Position numbers and translations under genes: made by a program. From assembly GCA_047967505.1 (NCBI GenBank), contig CM106540.1: a DNA stretch of 64,000 nucleotides, one strand, 5' to 3'. Each line of letters starts with the position of its first letter. Position 1 is the stretch's first letter. Below are positions 49,897-59,750 of this stretch, piece by piece. The DNA is from Dipteris shenzhenensis. Its lineage: Eukaryota > Polypodiophyta > Polypodiopsida > Gleicheniales. Below the pieces are notes generated by a model. The model was given only the letters and a program-made list of their open reading frames with translations, was not told where the DNA came from and did no database searches.

Positions 49897-52800
49897 ATGG
49901 CGTCACGTGACGGACAAAGTCAATCATACGCACAAGGGAAGGATGCAATTCTACGGGCAATGAGAAGTGGAAAGTCAGAGATGGAAGCCGCAGTGGATGT
50001 GATGAGGGCCGTTCCAGAGTGGGTGAACGTCCTCTTGAGCAAGGACATGGGGTACTTGCAGCGGCTCGTGTCGCGGTATGACACGGAGGGGAAAACGGCC
50101 AAGTGGCGCCGTGAGTTTATGGTGGTCTTCAAGCTAGTGATGCAAGTGTATGTGAAGAAGGAATTGGAGGAGGATGCGGAGGAGTCCGGGAGTGAAACGG
50201 AAGATAAAACGGCGGATGAGTCGGAAAGCGGCTCGGAAAGCGAAAGTGAAGATGAGGACTGGGAGGAGGAAGAAAGGCGTAGGTGGAGTCAGGAATGGTG
50301 GCAGGCCCAAGCAGAAAGGAGAACAGGATCTAAAACGGCGGCCAGTGAGACAAAAGGGATGGAAAGCGGAAACAGGGTAGCGGAACCGTGTCGTGGGAGT
50401 GCAAGGTGCGCCCCAAGGAAAACGACCGGTAAACAGGTGATGGACGGAGAGAACGGCGCGGGAGCCGTGAGACACGAAGGAAACGGCGCAGGAGCCGTGA
50501 GGTGCAAAGAGAACGGCGCAGGAGCCGTGAGGTGCATGGGAAACGGCGCGGGAGCCGAGAGGTGCATGCAGGGTGTGAAGCCCCGAGTGAACGGCGCGGG
50601 AGCCGTGAGATGTGTGGGAAACGGCGCGGAAGGCGCGAGATGTGGGAGCAGTGACGCGAGAGTCACGTTTGGGAAAACGGGTGATGCAGAGTCCCGAGAC
50701 GCTATAGGCGTGGAGAAGACCCAAGGCGCGAGAAGCGCGAAAACGGAGACCAGAGGCGTGAGAAGCGCGGTCACAGGGACGGGAAGCGCGAAAGACTTGA
50801 GTGGCGCAAAGCAAAGGATGAGCAGTGCCGTTGTACCAAAGATAGATCAAACAAACGCTCAAGGTGAGGTGGTCGGGACGAGGAGCACACAAGGTGCAGG
50901 CCGAAGACCCAGTGACGTGGTAGGCCCGGAGAACACTCAGAGAAACGCTCAAGGCGTGAGGATGACCAAGGAGAACGTGAAAGGCATGGCAACGGAGATG
51001 GGACGCGCGAAAGGTTTGAGTGGCGCGAAGGAAACGAAGAGCAGTGCCGTTGTAACAAAGAGAAATCCAACAAACGCTCAAGGTGAGGAGGTCGGGAGAA
51101 GGAGCACGGAAGGTGCAGGCCAAAGACCCAGTGACGTGGTAGGCCAGAAGCAAAGTCAGAAAAACGCACAAGGCGTGCAGGTGACAGATGAAAACGTGAA
51201 AGGTGCGGGAAGAAAACGGGAAAGTGCTCAAGGCACAAACGGAGGAAAGGGAGCGGAAGCAATGCGAAACGGCGAACAGGGCCAGGATGGAAGCTTGGAA
51301 GGTGAAGTGGATTGGCAAGTGGAAAGTTGGGATGCAGAAGAGGAACGGCACTGGGGCAAGGACAAGCGAGTGATTAGAAGCCCGTGGCAACGCAGAGGCG
51401 TGTGCAGAAAGGATGCCGAGAGGGAAAGGGAAAACGACGATGCGCCGGAGCATCAGGTGGAGCCAAGAGACATAAAGGGAAAACGGATGTGGACAGGTGC
51501 AGGTCCAGGTAGACGCAGAGGCGTGACCCGAAGGGAAGCCCTAAGGCAGAGGATGAACCGCGAAGAAGAAGTAGAAGAAAGGGAGAAAGTGATGGCGGCC
51601 AAGGGGATGGAAGGACGTGTGATGAGGCCAAGGCGTGAAGCAGAAACGGCGAAAAGCGAAGCGGAAACGGCGAAAGGAAAAGAGGGAAAGGCAAGGCAAG
51701 GTAGAACGGCGGGAAGGATGAGCGGATGGATGAAAAGGCTAAGGCCAGAAGCGGAAACGGCGGAAGGAAAAGAGGAGACGGCGGATGGGAAAGAAGGAAA
51801 GGAAAGGAAAGGTAGAACGGCGGGACGGATCAAGGAATGGATGAGAAGGCCACGGTTTCAAGGAGAAACGGCGGATCAAGAAGTGGCCAAGATGAGTCAA
51901 AGAGGTGGAAGGTGGATGCATAGGTGCAGGGTGAGATGTAGGCCAAGGGAGCAGGATGAGGTCAAAAAGGACCAAGACGAAGAGACGGAGAGGAGAACGG
52001 GTCTAGGTTGGGGAGCGCGAAGAAGATGCAGGACGGAAGGTCCAAGATGCAGGAACGTGCGGTGTTCAGGAGAAGAACGTGATGAGAAGAAACCGCGACG
52101 AGGTGGAAGGACTTGTGCAGAACGGGTAAGGATGAGAAGAAGAGGGTCAGGAAGAGAAGTGGTGCGAAGGGTGAAGAAAACGGCGAAACGCACAAGTCCA
52201 GTTCTCCCAAAACATAAAATCATCTCTTGGGTGATGCGCAAATATTCAAAGTCGGCGTGGCAAGACGCATGGAAAGGATGGAAGCAGTGCGTTAATGCAA
52301 TGATCCGACTGGAAGAGTCAAAGACGAGTCTAAGTATTGGCTCGCATTCTTTTCCTCCTTGTTACTTGGGCTTATTGCCTAAGCCAATGGAGATGACAGG
52401 TGCCGAAAGAAAGATCAAGCCGTTCGGGCATGTTTTACTATGGGCAGGTTGGAAGTTCTGGCCGGGTGAGCAAGTGCGTTCACTTGGACAGGTGGCAAGT
52501 GGCAAGCTGATGCTGTGTGCGGGGTGGAAAGATTGGCCCGGCATAGCGTCGTCCCTTGATATCATGTTGGAAGCGGGGTGGAAATTTTGGCCAGGTGATG
52601 CTTGGCTTATTCATCTCGCACATGGGCTTCCAAGGCAAATCCGGCCAAGGGGGCCTCCTAATATCATGTTGCTTGCGGGGTGGAAGCATTGGCCCGGTCC
52701 AATGTCGCGTCCCGATGTTACCTTTTTGGCGGGTTGGAAATTGTGGCCGGGGAATTTTCGCAAACGGCTAAGTTTCCATTTTGGAAAGCTATACTTGGAT

Positions 52801-53115
52801 GCGGTGACCTCTCAAAAATGCCAAACCTTGAGGCACCGTTTTCTTTGTAAAATATGTTGTAAAATTATATCATTCTTTTCATTCTTTGCCCCCCCTTATG
52901 AGGAGAAGGCAAATTTTGATGCCCATGTAAAAGGCCAAAAGAGTGCGTGTGTGGCCACTCATTCGAGACGTTCTCGGATCGGGGTTAGGCTTTTGTGTGT
53001 GTGTGTGGCCACTCACTTAAGTCATCTTGGTGAGGTTAGGCTTTTGTGTATAGCCGGCAACTCTTCCCCTTTAATTGATGAGGACATCAATTCTTTTGAA
53101 CCGGGGAGAGTATAA
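49897..53115 (+). CDS. Family A protein, repeat-rich, Gag position (A7)
   Basis: 1072 residues from ATG 49897, open to the TAA at the LTR start. Architecture as in A5. From about residue 574 (MRPRREAETAK) to the stop the translated sequence equals A5, including AGWKLWPG as fifth motif, whereas the N-terminal half carries its own changes (ETEDKTADESE, AASETKG). A sharp change from differing to identical sequence suggests gene conversion or a recombinant RNA template. Confidence 0.88.
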   Translation: MASRDGQSQSYAQGKDAILRAMRSGKSEMEAAVDVMRAVPEWVNVLLSKDMGYLQRLVSRYDTEGKTAKWRREFMVVFKLVMQVYVKKELEEDAEESGSETEDKTADESESGSESESEDEDWEEEERRRWSQEWWQAQAERRTGSKTAASETKGMESGNRVAEPCRGSARCAPRKTTGKQVMDGENGAGAVRHEGNGAGAVRCKENGAGAVRCMGNGAGAERCMQGVKPRVNGAGAVRCVGNGAEGARCGSSDARVTFGKTGDAESRDAIGVEKTQGARSAKTETRGVRSAVTGTGSAKDLSGAKQRMSSAVVPKIDQTNAQGEVVGTRSTQGAGRRPSDVVGPENTQRNAQGVRMTKENVKGMATEMGRAKGLSGAKETKSSAVVTKRNPTNAQGEEVGRRSTEGAGQRPSDVVGQKQSQKNAQGVQVTDENVKGAGRKRESAQGTNGGKGAEAMRNGEQGQDGSLEGEVDWQVESWDAEEERHWGKDKRVIRSPWQRRGVCRKDAERERENDDAPEHQVEPRDIKGKRMWTGAGPGRRRGVTRREALRQRMNREEEVEEREKVMAAKGMEGRVMRPRREAETAKSEAETAKGKEGKARQGRTAGRMSGWMKRLRPEAETAEGKEETADGKEGKERKGRTAGRIKEWMRRPRFQGETADQEVAKMSQRGGRWMHRCRVRCRPREQDEVKKDQDEETERRTGLGWGARRRCRTEGPRCRNVRCSGEERDEKKPRRGGRTCAERVRMRRRGSGREVVRRVKKTAKRTSPVLPKHKIISWVMRKYSKSAWQDAWKGWKQCVNAMIRLEESKTSLSIGSHSFPPCYLGLLPKPMEMTGAERKIKPFGHVLLWAGWKFWPGEQVRSLGQVASGKLMLCAGWKDWPGIASSLDIMLEAGWKFWPGDAWLIHLAHGLPRQIRPRGPPNIMLLAGWKHWPGPMSRPDVTFLAGWKLWPGNFRKRLSFHFGKLYLDAVTSQKCQTLRHRFLCKICCKIISFFSFFAPPYEEKANFDAHVKGQKSACVATHSRRSRIGVRLLCVCVATHLSHLGEVRLLCIAGNSSPLIDEDINSFEPGRV

Positions 53116-53199
53116 GAAAGTCAACTTTAGGGTTGACCTGCCGTGAGTGTTCGGACGTTTTTTGGGCGTAGGAGCCCCCACGGTGCCTAGCGGCCAGCC
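53111..53199 (+). repeat. S half of A7 3' LTR
   Basis: 89 bp after the purine tract. ACTAC 53200-53204 follows, then the family B LTR. Confidence 0.9.
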
Positions 53200-53204
53200 A
53201 CTAC

Positions 53205-53977
53205 TATATGGAAGGTGGTCTCCCTGCATGTGAGGTTGCGTCCAGCAGGAAAACGTAATGATGCGGTTGTGCGCTCAGTTGCTTGTAAATACTCTTTCTT
53301 GCAGTCTAGCGTTATCAAGCCATCGTTTGGCACTCTTTCTAGTACTTTCTTGCAAGTAACGTCTCGGGCCGTTTTACGTGTTGTGATCTCGTGGTGCACT
53401 TGTGTGGGCACACACCGGAAAGCAAAACGTGGGAAGGGCGTGAGTGCACGTGAACGTGAGCGGGGAACGGTGAGCGGCCCATTCCTTTCATACCATTGTA
53501 AATATTCGTGAACCGTTGTGTAACCGACCAAGCAAGATGGGCTAAAGGTGGAACGTCGCGGGGCGGGCGTTCCGTGTGAAGTGTGAACCGGGAGGCTATC
53601 CCAGGAAGGTCAGGTGTTGCGCAGGCTCGTGAGTCTGTGTGTCTTCACTGCAAGACCGGGATACAAGTGGGGAGTCGGAACCGTTTGGGGAGCAGTGGCC
53701 CATGAAAGGGGCGTGGGGATCAGAGGATCCGGGAACGGCGGTCTAGGGGAGGACGCGTCGTGGTTGGGATCGAAAACGGCCGTCTAGGTGCAGGACGTGC
53801 CAGGGCCCGTTTTGGCCCGAAAACGCAGAGGCGTCGCGGGACGCAAACGAGCTGCGGATAGCTCCGGGTGTGTCTGGGGCTGGTGAGTCCTAGGTGCGCC
53901 TGAGGTCAGCGGGCCGGGTCAAGAGATATCCGCTGCATAGAGAAAAATTCTAAGTCCCGAAGACCTGGTCCGTGACA
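53205..53977 (+). repeat. B2 outer 5' LTR (L2)
   Basis: TATATGG...GTGACA, 773 bp. It begins like L1 (TATATGGA) but diverges within ten bases. Confidence 0.92.
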
Positions 53978-54059
53978 CTTGGTATCAGAGCGCAGAGGAC
54001 GGAAAACGCAGAGGTGGAAGACGCTTGGTGACAGAACGGACCACAGTGGTGCGTTCAGT
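53978..54059 (+). other. Truncated leader with primer site
   Basis: Primer site TGGTATCAGAGC at 53980-53991, then leader to GTGCG, which joins TTCAGT and a second L2. Confidence 0.85.
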
Positions 54060-54828
54060 TGGAAGGTGGTCTCCCTGCATGTGAGGTTGCGTCCAGCAGG
54101 AAAACGTAATGATGCGGTTGTGCGCTCAGTTGCTTGTAAATACTCTTTCTTGCAGTCTAGCGTTATCAAGCCATCGTTTGGCACTCTTTCTAGTACTTTC
54201 TTGCAAGTAACGTCTCGGGCCGTTTTACGTGTTGTGATCTCGTGGTGCACTTGTGTGGGCACACACCGGAAAGCAAAACGTGGGAAGGGCGTGAGTGCAC
54301 GTGAACGTGAGCGGGGAACGGTGAGCGGCCCATTCCTTTCATACCATTGTAAATATTCGTGAACCGTTGTGTAACCGACCAAGCAAGATGGGCTAAAGGT
54401 GGAACGTCGCGGGGCGGGCGTTCCGTGTGAAGTGTGAACCGGGAGGCTATCCCAGGAAGGTCAGGTGTTGCGCAGGCTCGTGAGTCTGTGTGTCTTCACT
54501 GCAAGACCGGGATACAAGTGGGGAGTCGGAACCGTTTGGGGAGCAGTGGCCCATGAAAGGGGCGTGGGGATCAGAGGATCCGGGAACGGCGGTCTAGGGG
54601 AGGACGCGTCGTGGTTGGGATCGAAAACGGCCGTCTAGGTGCAGGACGTGCCAGGGCCCGTTTTGGCCCGAAAACGCAGAGGCGTCGCGGGACGCAAACG
54701 AGCTGCGGATAGCTCCGGGTGTGTCTGGGGCTGGTGAGTCCTAGGTGCGCCTGAGGTCAGCGGGCCGGGTCAAGAGATATCCGCTGCATAGAGAAAAATT
54801 CTAAGTCCCGAAGACCTGGTCCGTGACA
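54060..54828 (+). repeat. Second L2 copy, first bases lost
   Basis: Begins TGGAAGG, lacking TATA at its start. Otherwise matches 53205-53977. Likely from unequal exchange or template switching. Confidence 0.9.
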
Positions 54829-54830
54829 CT

Positions 54831-54842
54831 TGGTATCAGAGC
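54831..54842 (+). other. Primer-binding site of B2
   Basis: TGGTATCAGAGC, CT spacer after GTGACA. Confidence 0.9.
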
Positions 54843-54937
54843 GCAGAGGACGGAAAACGCAGAGGTGGAAGACGCTTGGTGACAGAACGGACCACAGTGG
54901 TGCGCAACACAGTGGGAAGGTCTGAAGTCAAGTTGCC

Positions 54938-57181
54938 ATGGATAAGGGTATGATGATGAAAGCAGGTCGGAGTTTGCCACTGGAAAACGCAGACGGGAGC
55001 GTAGTGCGAACGGCGGTCGAGATTATGAGGAAGGTGCCAGAATGGGTGACGGTCTTGATCAAGAAGGACATGAGCTACCTTCAAGGGTTAGTTCACCGCT
55101 TCGATATGGAGGGTGACTCCGAGAAGTGGCGCCATGAGTTCTTTGTGGTTTTCAGACTTGTCTATGATATTTACCTCAAGGGAGAATTCGGACCGACCGT
55201 GGAACCGGAAAGTGACTCGGAAACGGACTCAGGGGAAGAGTCTGAAGCAGAAACGGCGATGGAGCCGGAGGATGCGGATCCAGAAGAGGAAGAACGGCGA
55301 CAGTGGAGCCAGAGATGGTGGCAGTCAAGGACTGAACCACAAGCAGTGGGGAAGTCGAAGGGGAACGGCCAAGGGAGAGCCGTGGAAAACACAAACGGGA
55401 ACGGCCAAGGGAGAGCCGTGAGAAACGCAAACGGGAACGGCCAAGGGAGAGCCGTGGGAAACACAAAGGGGAACGGCCAAGGAGGAGCCGTGCAAGAGAG
55501 AAAGGGAAACGGCCAAGGAGGAGCCGTGGAGCCAAGGCAGGGCAGACCTAAGGAAGGGTCAAGAGAAACGGGGACACAGAATGGAAACGTGGGCTCAAGG
55601 CGAGCCATGGCAGAAACACCGAGTGTGGGTTCAAGTGGAACCGTGGGCTCAGACAGAGCCGTGATGCAGAGTGGCGAGATGAGCCACAGTGAGCAAGTGG
55701 GAACCGGTGAGACGAGCCGGAGGGTGACAGGGAAGAACGGCGAGAAAGGCCGTTGTATGCCAGTGCGGAGCGGCGTCCAAGGCCGCAAGGAACGGAAGCA
55801 AGTGGAGGAACAGGTGGGCACCGTGAGCCCAAGGGAACTGAAGCAAAGGGATGAACAGGTGGGCGCCGTGAGCCCAAGGGAACAAAAAGAAGAGGAACAG
55901 GTGGGCGCCGTGAGCCCAGAGGATGATGGACAGTCAGAAGAGACCGTGGATTGGGAGGAACCGTGTTGGAAATCTGAGGGAAAGACCATGGGGAGGATGA
56001 GGTCACGACGCAGGGGGCCTCGAAGTGCAATGCGACTGCCCGAGGTGAATGTGAATATAGATACGCAGAGAACGGGCAGAGTTGGTACCTTGATGAGGAG
56101 GTGGCCGTTTTGGTCACGACAGAGAGAACGGGATGCAAATCAAGATCTGGGCGTAAAGGTCCAAGATGAACAGGTGATGAGACGGAACGAGTGGCATGGA
56201 CGGTGGTTCGGGAGGCAAGGGAGGAGCCGCCATGAGGCTCATGACATGAACCAAGAAGAGGAGACAGGCCAAGGGAAAGAGGAACGACAAAGAACCGGAA
56301 CGTGGATTGGGATGCTGCAAAGGGTGAGAAAAACGACGACATGCAATGAGCGGATGAGCATAGAAAGGCAGCAGGGGAGCAGACCCAGAAACGGCAAGAC
56401 CGCGAGTTGGTGTAGGAAGTCAAGAGTTGAATGTAGAACAGCGGTCCAAGAACGTAAAGACGTGAAGCCGAGGGTTGAGACAGTAAAGGGAAAACGGAGC
56501 TTCATAGTGTTGATCTTGCCTCAAGGGCATAGTGATGTTTTGATGAGGGCTGGATGGAAAGTCTGGCCACCGATGCGATTGGATGCCTCACCTGGGGATG
56601 GAAGTGATGACATGATTGTGTACCGGGCGGTTGGTCCAGGTGAGAGGATAGAAGCGCGCGCTCTAAACTACTCCATCAAGCAAACTAGGCTACTAAGGGG
56701 GATGTTGCTCTCTAGTCTCACACAGGGGCATGAGGCAGCGTCCAGAACAGGCACCTCAGTAGAACAGATCCGGCGGAGACAGCCGCCAAACATTATGCTG
56801 CATGCAGGGTGGAAAGATTGGCCTGGCGCGGCATACCTCGTCATCGGCGCTTCAAGGGCATATATTCCGCCGTTGGGGCGTTCCGCCAACGTGATGCTGC
56901 CGTCAAGTCGGAGTTTCTGGCTAGACGTAGCATACCTCGTCATCGGCGCTTCAATGGCACATATTTCGCCGTTGGGGTGTTCCGCCAACGTGATGCTGCA
57001 GGCAGGTTGGAAAGACTGGCCTGGTGCGGTATACCTTCTCATTGGTGCTTCAACGCCATGCATCTCGCCGTTGGGGCGCTCTTACAAAGTGATGCTATGG
57101 GCGGGTTGGAAATTTTGGCCCGGCGCCGCAGTACGTCCAGACCATATGCTTTATGCGGGGTGGAAGTTTTGGCCAGGATAA
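54938..57181 (+). CDS. Family B protein, repeat-rich, Gag position (B2)
   Basis: 747 residues. Helical domain about 20-83, homologous to family A; acidic 86-120; RRQWSQRWWQ 120-129; NGQG(R/G)AV repeats 142-197; Gly/Ser/Glu-rich and basic centre. The C-terminal motif AGWKVWPP starts at 538. A tandem array of 33-residue repeats then starts with AGWKDWPG at 623, a degenerate copy (SSRSFWLD) at 656, AGWKDWPG at 689 and AGWKFWPG at 722, with a last AGWKFWPG ending the protein. It is shorter than B1 mainly by missing repeat units (no poly-Lys NGQGGTV unit). No protease, reverse transcriptase or integrase. Role unknown; position suggests a structural or RNA-binding Gag-like protein. Confidence 0.87.
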   Translation: MDKGMMMKAGRSLPLENADGSVVRTAVEIMRKVPEWVTVLIKKDMSYLQGLVHRFDMEGDSEKWRHEFFVVFRLVYDIYLKGEFGPTVEPESDSETDSGEESEAETAMEPEDADPEEEERRQWSQRWWQSRTEPQAVGKSKGNGQGRAVENTNGNGQGRAVRNANGNGQGRAVGNTKGNGQGGAVQERKGNGQGGAVEPRQGRPKEGSRETGTQNGNVGSRRAMAETPSVGSSGTVGSDRAVMQSGEMSHSEQVGTGETSRRVTGKNGEKGRCMPVRSGVQGRKERKQVEEQVGTVSPRELKQRDEQVGAVSPREQKEEEQVGAVSPEDDGQSEETVDWEEPCWKSEGKTMGRMRSRRRGPRSAMRLPEVNVNIDTQRTGRVGTLMRRWPFWSRQRERDANQDLGVKVQDEQVMRRNEWHGRWFGRQGRSRHEAHDMNQEEETGQGKEERQRTGTWIGMLQRVRKTTTCNERMSIERQQGSRPRNGKTASWCRKSRVECRTAVQERKDVKPRVETVKGKRSFIVLILPQGHSDVLMRAGWKVWPPMRLDASPGDGSDDMIVYRAVGPGERIEARALNYSIKQTRLLRGMLLSSLTQGHEAASRTGTSVEQIRRRQPPNIMLHAGWKDWPGAAYLVIGASRAYIPPLGRSANVMLPSSRSFWLDVAYLVIGASMAHISPLGCSANVMLQAGWKDWPGAVYLLIGASTPCISPLGRSYKVMLWAGWKFWPGAAVRPDHMLYAGWKFWPG

Positions 57182-57603
57182 ACTATCTTGGTTGTGTATT
57201 GATTCCAAACTCCCCGGCCGAACGCACTCAAGATCATCTACGCGGGCATGGACTTGTACTTCCAATTAAAGCTCCATTGCTAAGGCGCTCACATGTATGA
57301 TCTTCAAACGTTTTATGTGCGCTTAAGGCGTTTGTACAAAATATCCACGTTGTAAGTATTCACTCGTGTGTGACAATATTCTTTCACGTCAACTTGTGCC
57401 CCCCATTATGAGGAGAAGGCAAAGTTTGACGTTGAGGTAGCTAGCGCGTGTGTGGCCACTCGTTCGGGGCATTCCTGAATCGAGGTTAGGCTTTTGTGTG
57501 TGTGTGTGGCCACTCACTTAAGTCACCTTGGTGAGGTTAGGCTTTTGGTTTTGAAACCTCCACGCTTGAGACGGAGCTCAAGCTCTTTTGAAGCCGTGGA
57601 GAG
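57182..57603 (+). other. 3' noncoding block of B2
   Basis: Holds CCCCATTATGAGGAGAAGG, a TG microsatellite between two GGTTAGGCTTTTG copies, and the purine tract GTGGAGAG. Related to the coding tail of family A. Confidence 0.75.
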
Positions 57604-58376
57604 TATATGGAAGGTGGTCTCCCTGCATGTGAGGTTGCGTCCAGCAGGAAAACGTAATGATGCGGTTGTGCGCTCAGTTGCTTGTAAATACTCTTTCTTG
57701 CAGTCTAGCGTTATCAAGCCATCGTTTGGCACTCTTTCTAGTACTTTCTTGCAAGTAACGTCTCGGGCCGTTTTACGTGTTGTGATCTCGTGGTGCACTT
57801 GTGTGGGCACACACCGGAAAGCAAAACGTGGGAAGGGCGTGAGTGCACGTGAACGTGAGCGGGGAACGGTGAGCGGCCCATTCCTTTCATACCATTGTAA
57901 ATATTCGTGAACCGTTGTGTAACCGACCAAGCAAGATGGGCTAAAGGTGGAACGTCGCGGGGCGGGCGTTCCGTGTGAAGTGTGAACCGGGAGGCTATCC
58001 CAGGAAGGTCAGGTGTTGCGCAGGCTCGTGAGTCTGTGTGTCTTCACTGCAAGACCGGGATACAAGTGGGGAGTCGGAACCGTTTGGGGAGCAGTGGCCC
58101 ATGAAAGGGGCGTGGGGATCAGAGGATCCGGGAACGGCGGTCTAGGGGAGGACGCGTCGTGGTTGGGATCGAAAACGGCCGTCTAGGTGCAGGACGTGCC
58201 AGGGCCCGTTTTGGCCCGAAAACGCAGAGGCGTCGCGGGACGCAAACGAGCTGCGGATAGCTCCGGGTGTGTCTGGGGCTGGTGAGTCCTAGGTGCGCCT
58301 GAGGTCAGCGGGCCGGGTCAAGAGATATCCGCTGCATAGAGAAAAATTCTAAGTCCCGAAGACCTGGTCCGTGACA
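57604..58376 (+). repeat. B2 3' LTR (L2)
   Basis: 773 bp, matching the outer 5' LTR. ACTAC follows. Confidence 0.92.
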
Positions 58377-58381
58377 ACTAC

Positions 58382-59062
58382 TATATGGAGGATAGTGCTC
58401 TCTCATGCTAAGTTGAGTTGAGGATGAGGAAAACGTCAGCGGCCGTTTATGCTCCCTCTTGCTTGTAAATATTTTCTGTTGCAATCAAGTGCGTTCTTGC
58501 GACCGTTTGGCACTCCATCTAGTACCGCTCTGCCAGTAACGTCATCATGCCATCTTGTGGGTTGTGTCCTCGTGGTGCACGTTGAAGCGCACGCACAGGA
58601 AAGCAAAACGTGGGACGGGTTGAGGGCACGTGAAAGCGAGTGGGGAACGGTGAGGGCCATTTGCATTCTCCATACCATTGTACAAACCGTGAACCGTTGG
58701 GTACCGAACCGGGACATTGGGATTGCCCGAAGGGGTCTAACGTGCCGACCCACGTAACGGCCGTTAACTGGGGAAGAAACGTGGGCTGAACAGGACGTTG
58801 CACGGAGGACGTTCCTGTGGGTCTTGGAGACCCGTTTGATTCTGCAGACCAAGGTGTGTGAAGCCTAAGGGCTTGCCCAGTGGGGCGTGGAGCTAAGTGG
58901 GGAAAAACGGTGGACGGCCTGGGTAGGGGTCGTGTCGGGACAAGCTGCGCATAAGGGGAATTTGTATCAGCAGAGACGTTAAGGGAGGCTGGGACTCGGA
59001 AACGGGTCCGACGTAAGGTGCTCGCATTCGGAGACTAAGTCCGAAACTACCGGGCCCTTACA
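58382..59062 (+). repeat. L1 half of A7 3' LTR
   Basis: 681 bp, partner of 49155-49835. Preceded and followed by ACTAC. Confidence 0.9.
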
Positions 59063-59067
59063 ACTAC

Positions 59068-59745
59068 TATATGGAGGATAGTGCTCTCTCATGCTATGTT
59101 GATTTGGGTGAGGAAAACGTCAGCGGCCGTTTATGCTCCCTCTTGCTTGTAAATATATTCTGTTGCAATCAAGTGCGTTCTTGCGACCGTTTGGCACTCC
59201 ATCTAGTACCGCTCTGCCAGTAACGTCATCATGCCATCTTGTGGGTTGTGTCCTCGTGGTGCACGTTGAAGCGCACGCACAGGAAAGCAAAACGTGGGAC
59301 GGGTTGAGGGCACGTGAAAGCGAGTGGGGAACGGTGAGGGCCATTTGCATTCTCCATACCACTGTACAAACCGTGAACCGTTGGGTACCGAACCGGGACA
59401 TTGGGATTGCCCGAAGGGGTCTAACGTGCCGACCCACGTAACGGCCGTTAACTTGGGAAAGGAAGTGGGCTGAACAGGACGTTGCGCGGTGGACGTTCCT
59501 GTGGGTCTTGGAGACCCGTGTGATCCTGCAGACCAAGGTGTTGAAGCCTAAGGGCTTGCCCAGTGGGGCGTGGAGCTAAGTGGGGAAAAACGGTGGACGG
59601 CCTGGGCAGGGGTCGTGTCGGGACAAGCTGCGCATAAGGGGATTTGGTATCAGCAGAGACGTTAAGGGAGGCTGGGACTCGGAAACGGGTCCGACGTAAG
59701 GTGCTCGCATTCGGAGACTAAGTCCGAAACTACCGGGCCCTTACA
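59068..59745 (+). repeat. L1 half of A6 3' LTR
   Basis: 678 bp, partner of 44993-45670. Confidence 0.9.
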
Positions 59746-59750
59746 ACTAC

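Larger units (their letters stand above)
53205..58376 (+). mobile_element. B2: family B element with a duplicated LTR end
   Basis: Outer LTRs 53205-53977 and 57604-58376 (773 bp each). ACTAC duplication at 53200-53204 and 58377-58381. Inserted at the S/L1 site of the A7 3' LTR. An extra LTR at 54060-54828 follows an 82-bp leader stub. Confidence 0.92.
49061..59062 (+). mobile_element. A7: family A element interrupted by B2
   Basis: 5' LTR 49061-49835. 3' LTR is S 53111-53199 plus L1 58382-59062, split by B2 at ACTAC. Both L1 are 681 bp and share TTGCACGGAGG and GGAATTTGTATC, absent from the neighbours. ACTAC flanks it (49056-49060 and 59063-59067). Confidence 0.91.
44899..59745 (+). mobile_element. 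A6: family A element interrupted by A7
   Basis: 5' LTR 44899-45670. 3' LTR is S 48967-49055 plus L1 59068-59745, split by A7 at ACTAC. The two L1 are 678 bp and share the rare phrases GCGCGGTGGACG, GATCCTGCAG and CTGGGCAGGGG. ACTAC flanks the element (44894-44898 and 59746-59750). Confidence 0.9.

Noticed and set aside
58436-58852. Frame of 138 codons repeated in most L1 modules
   Set aside because: It lies wholly within an LTR, overlaps the LTR signals and varies in length with small indels; recurrence follows from LTR copy number.
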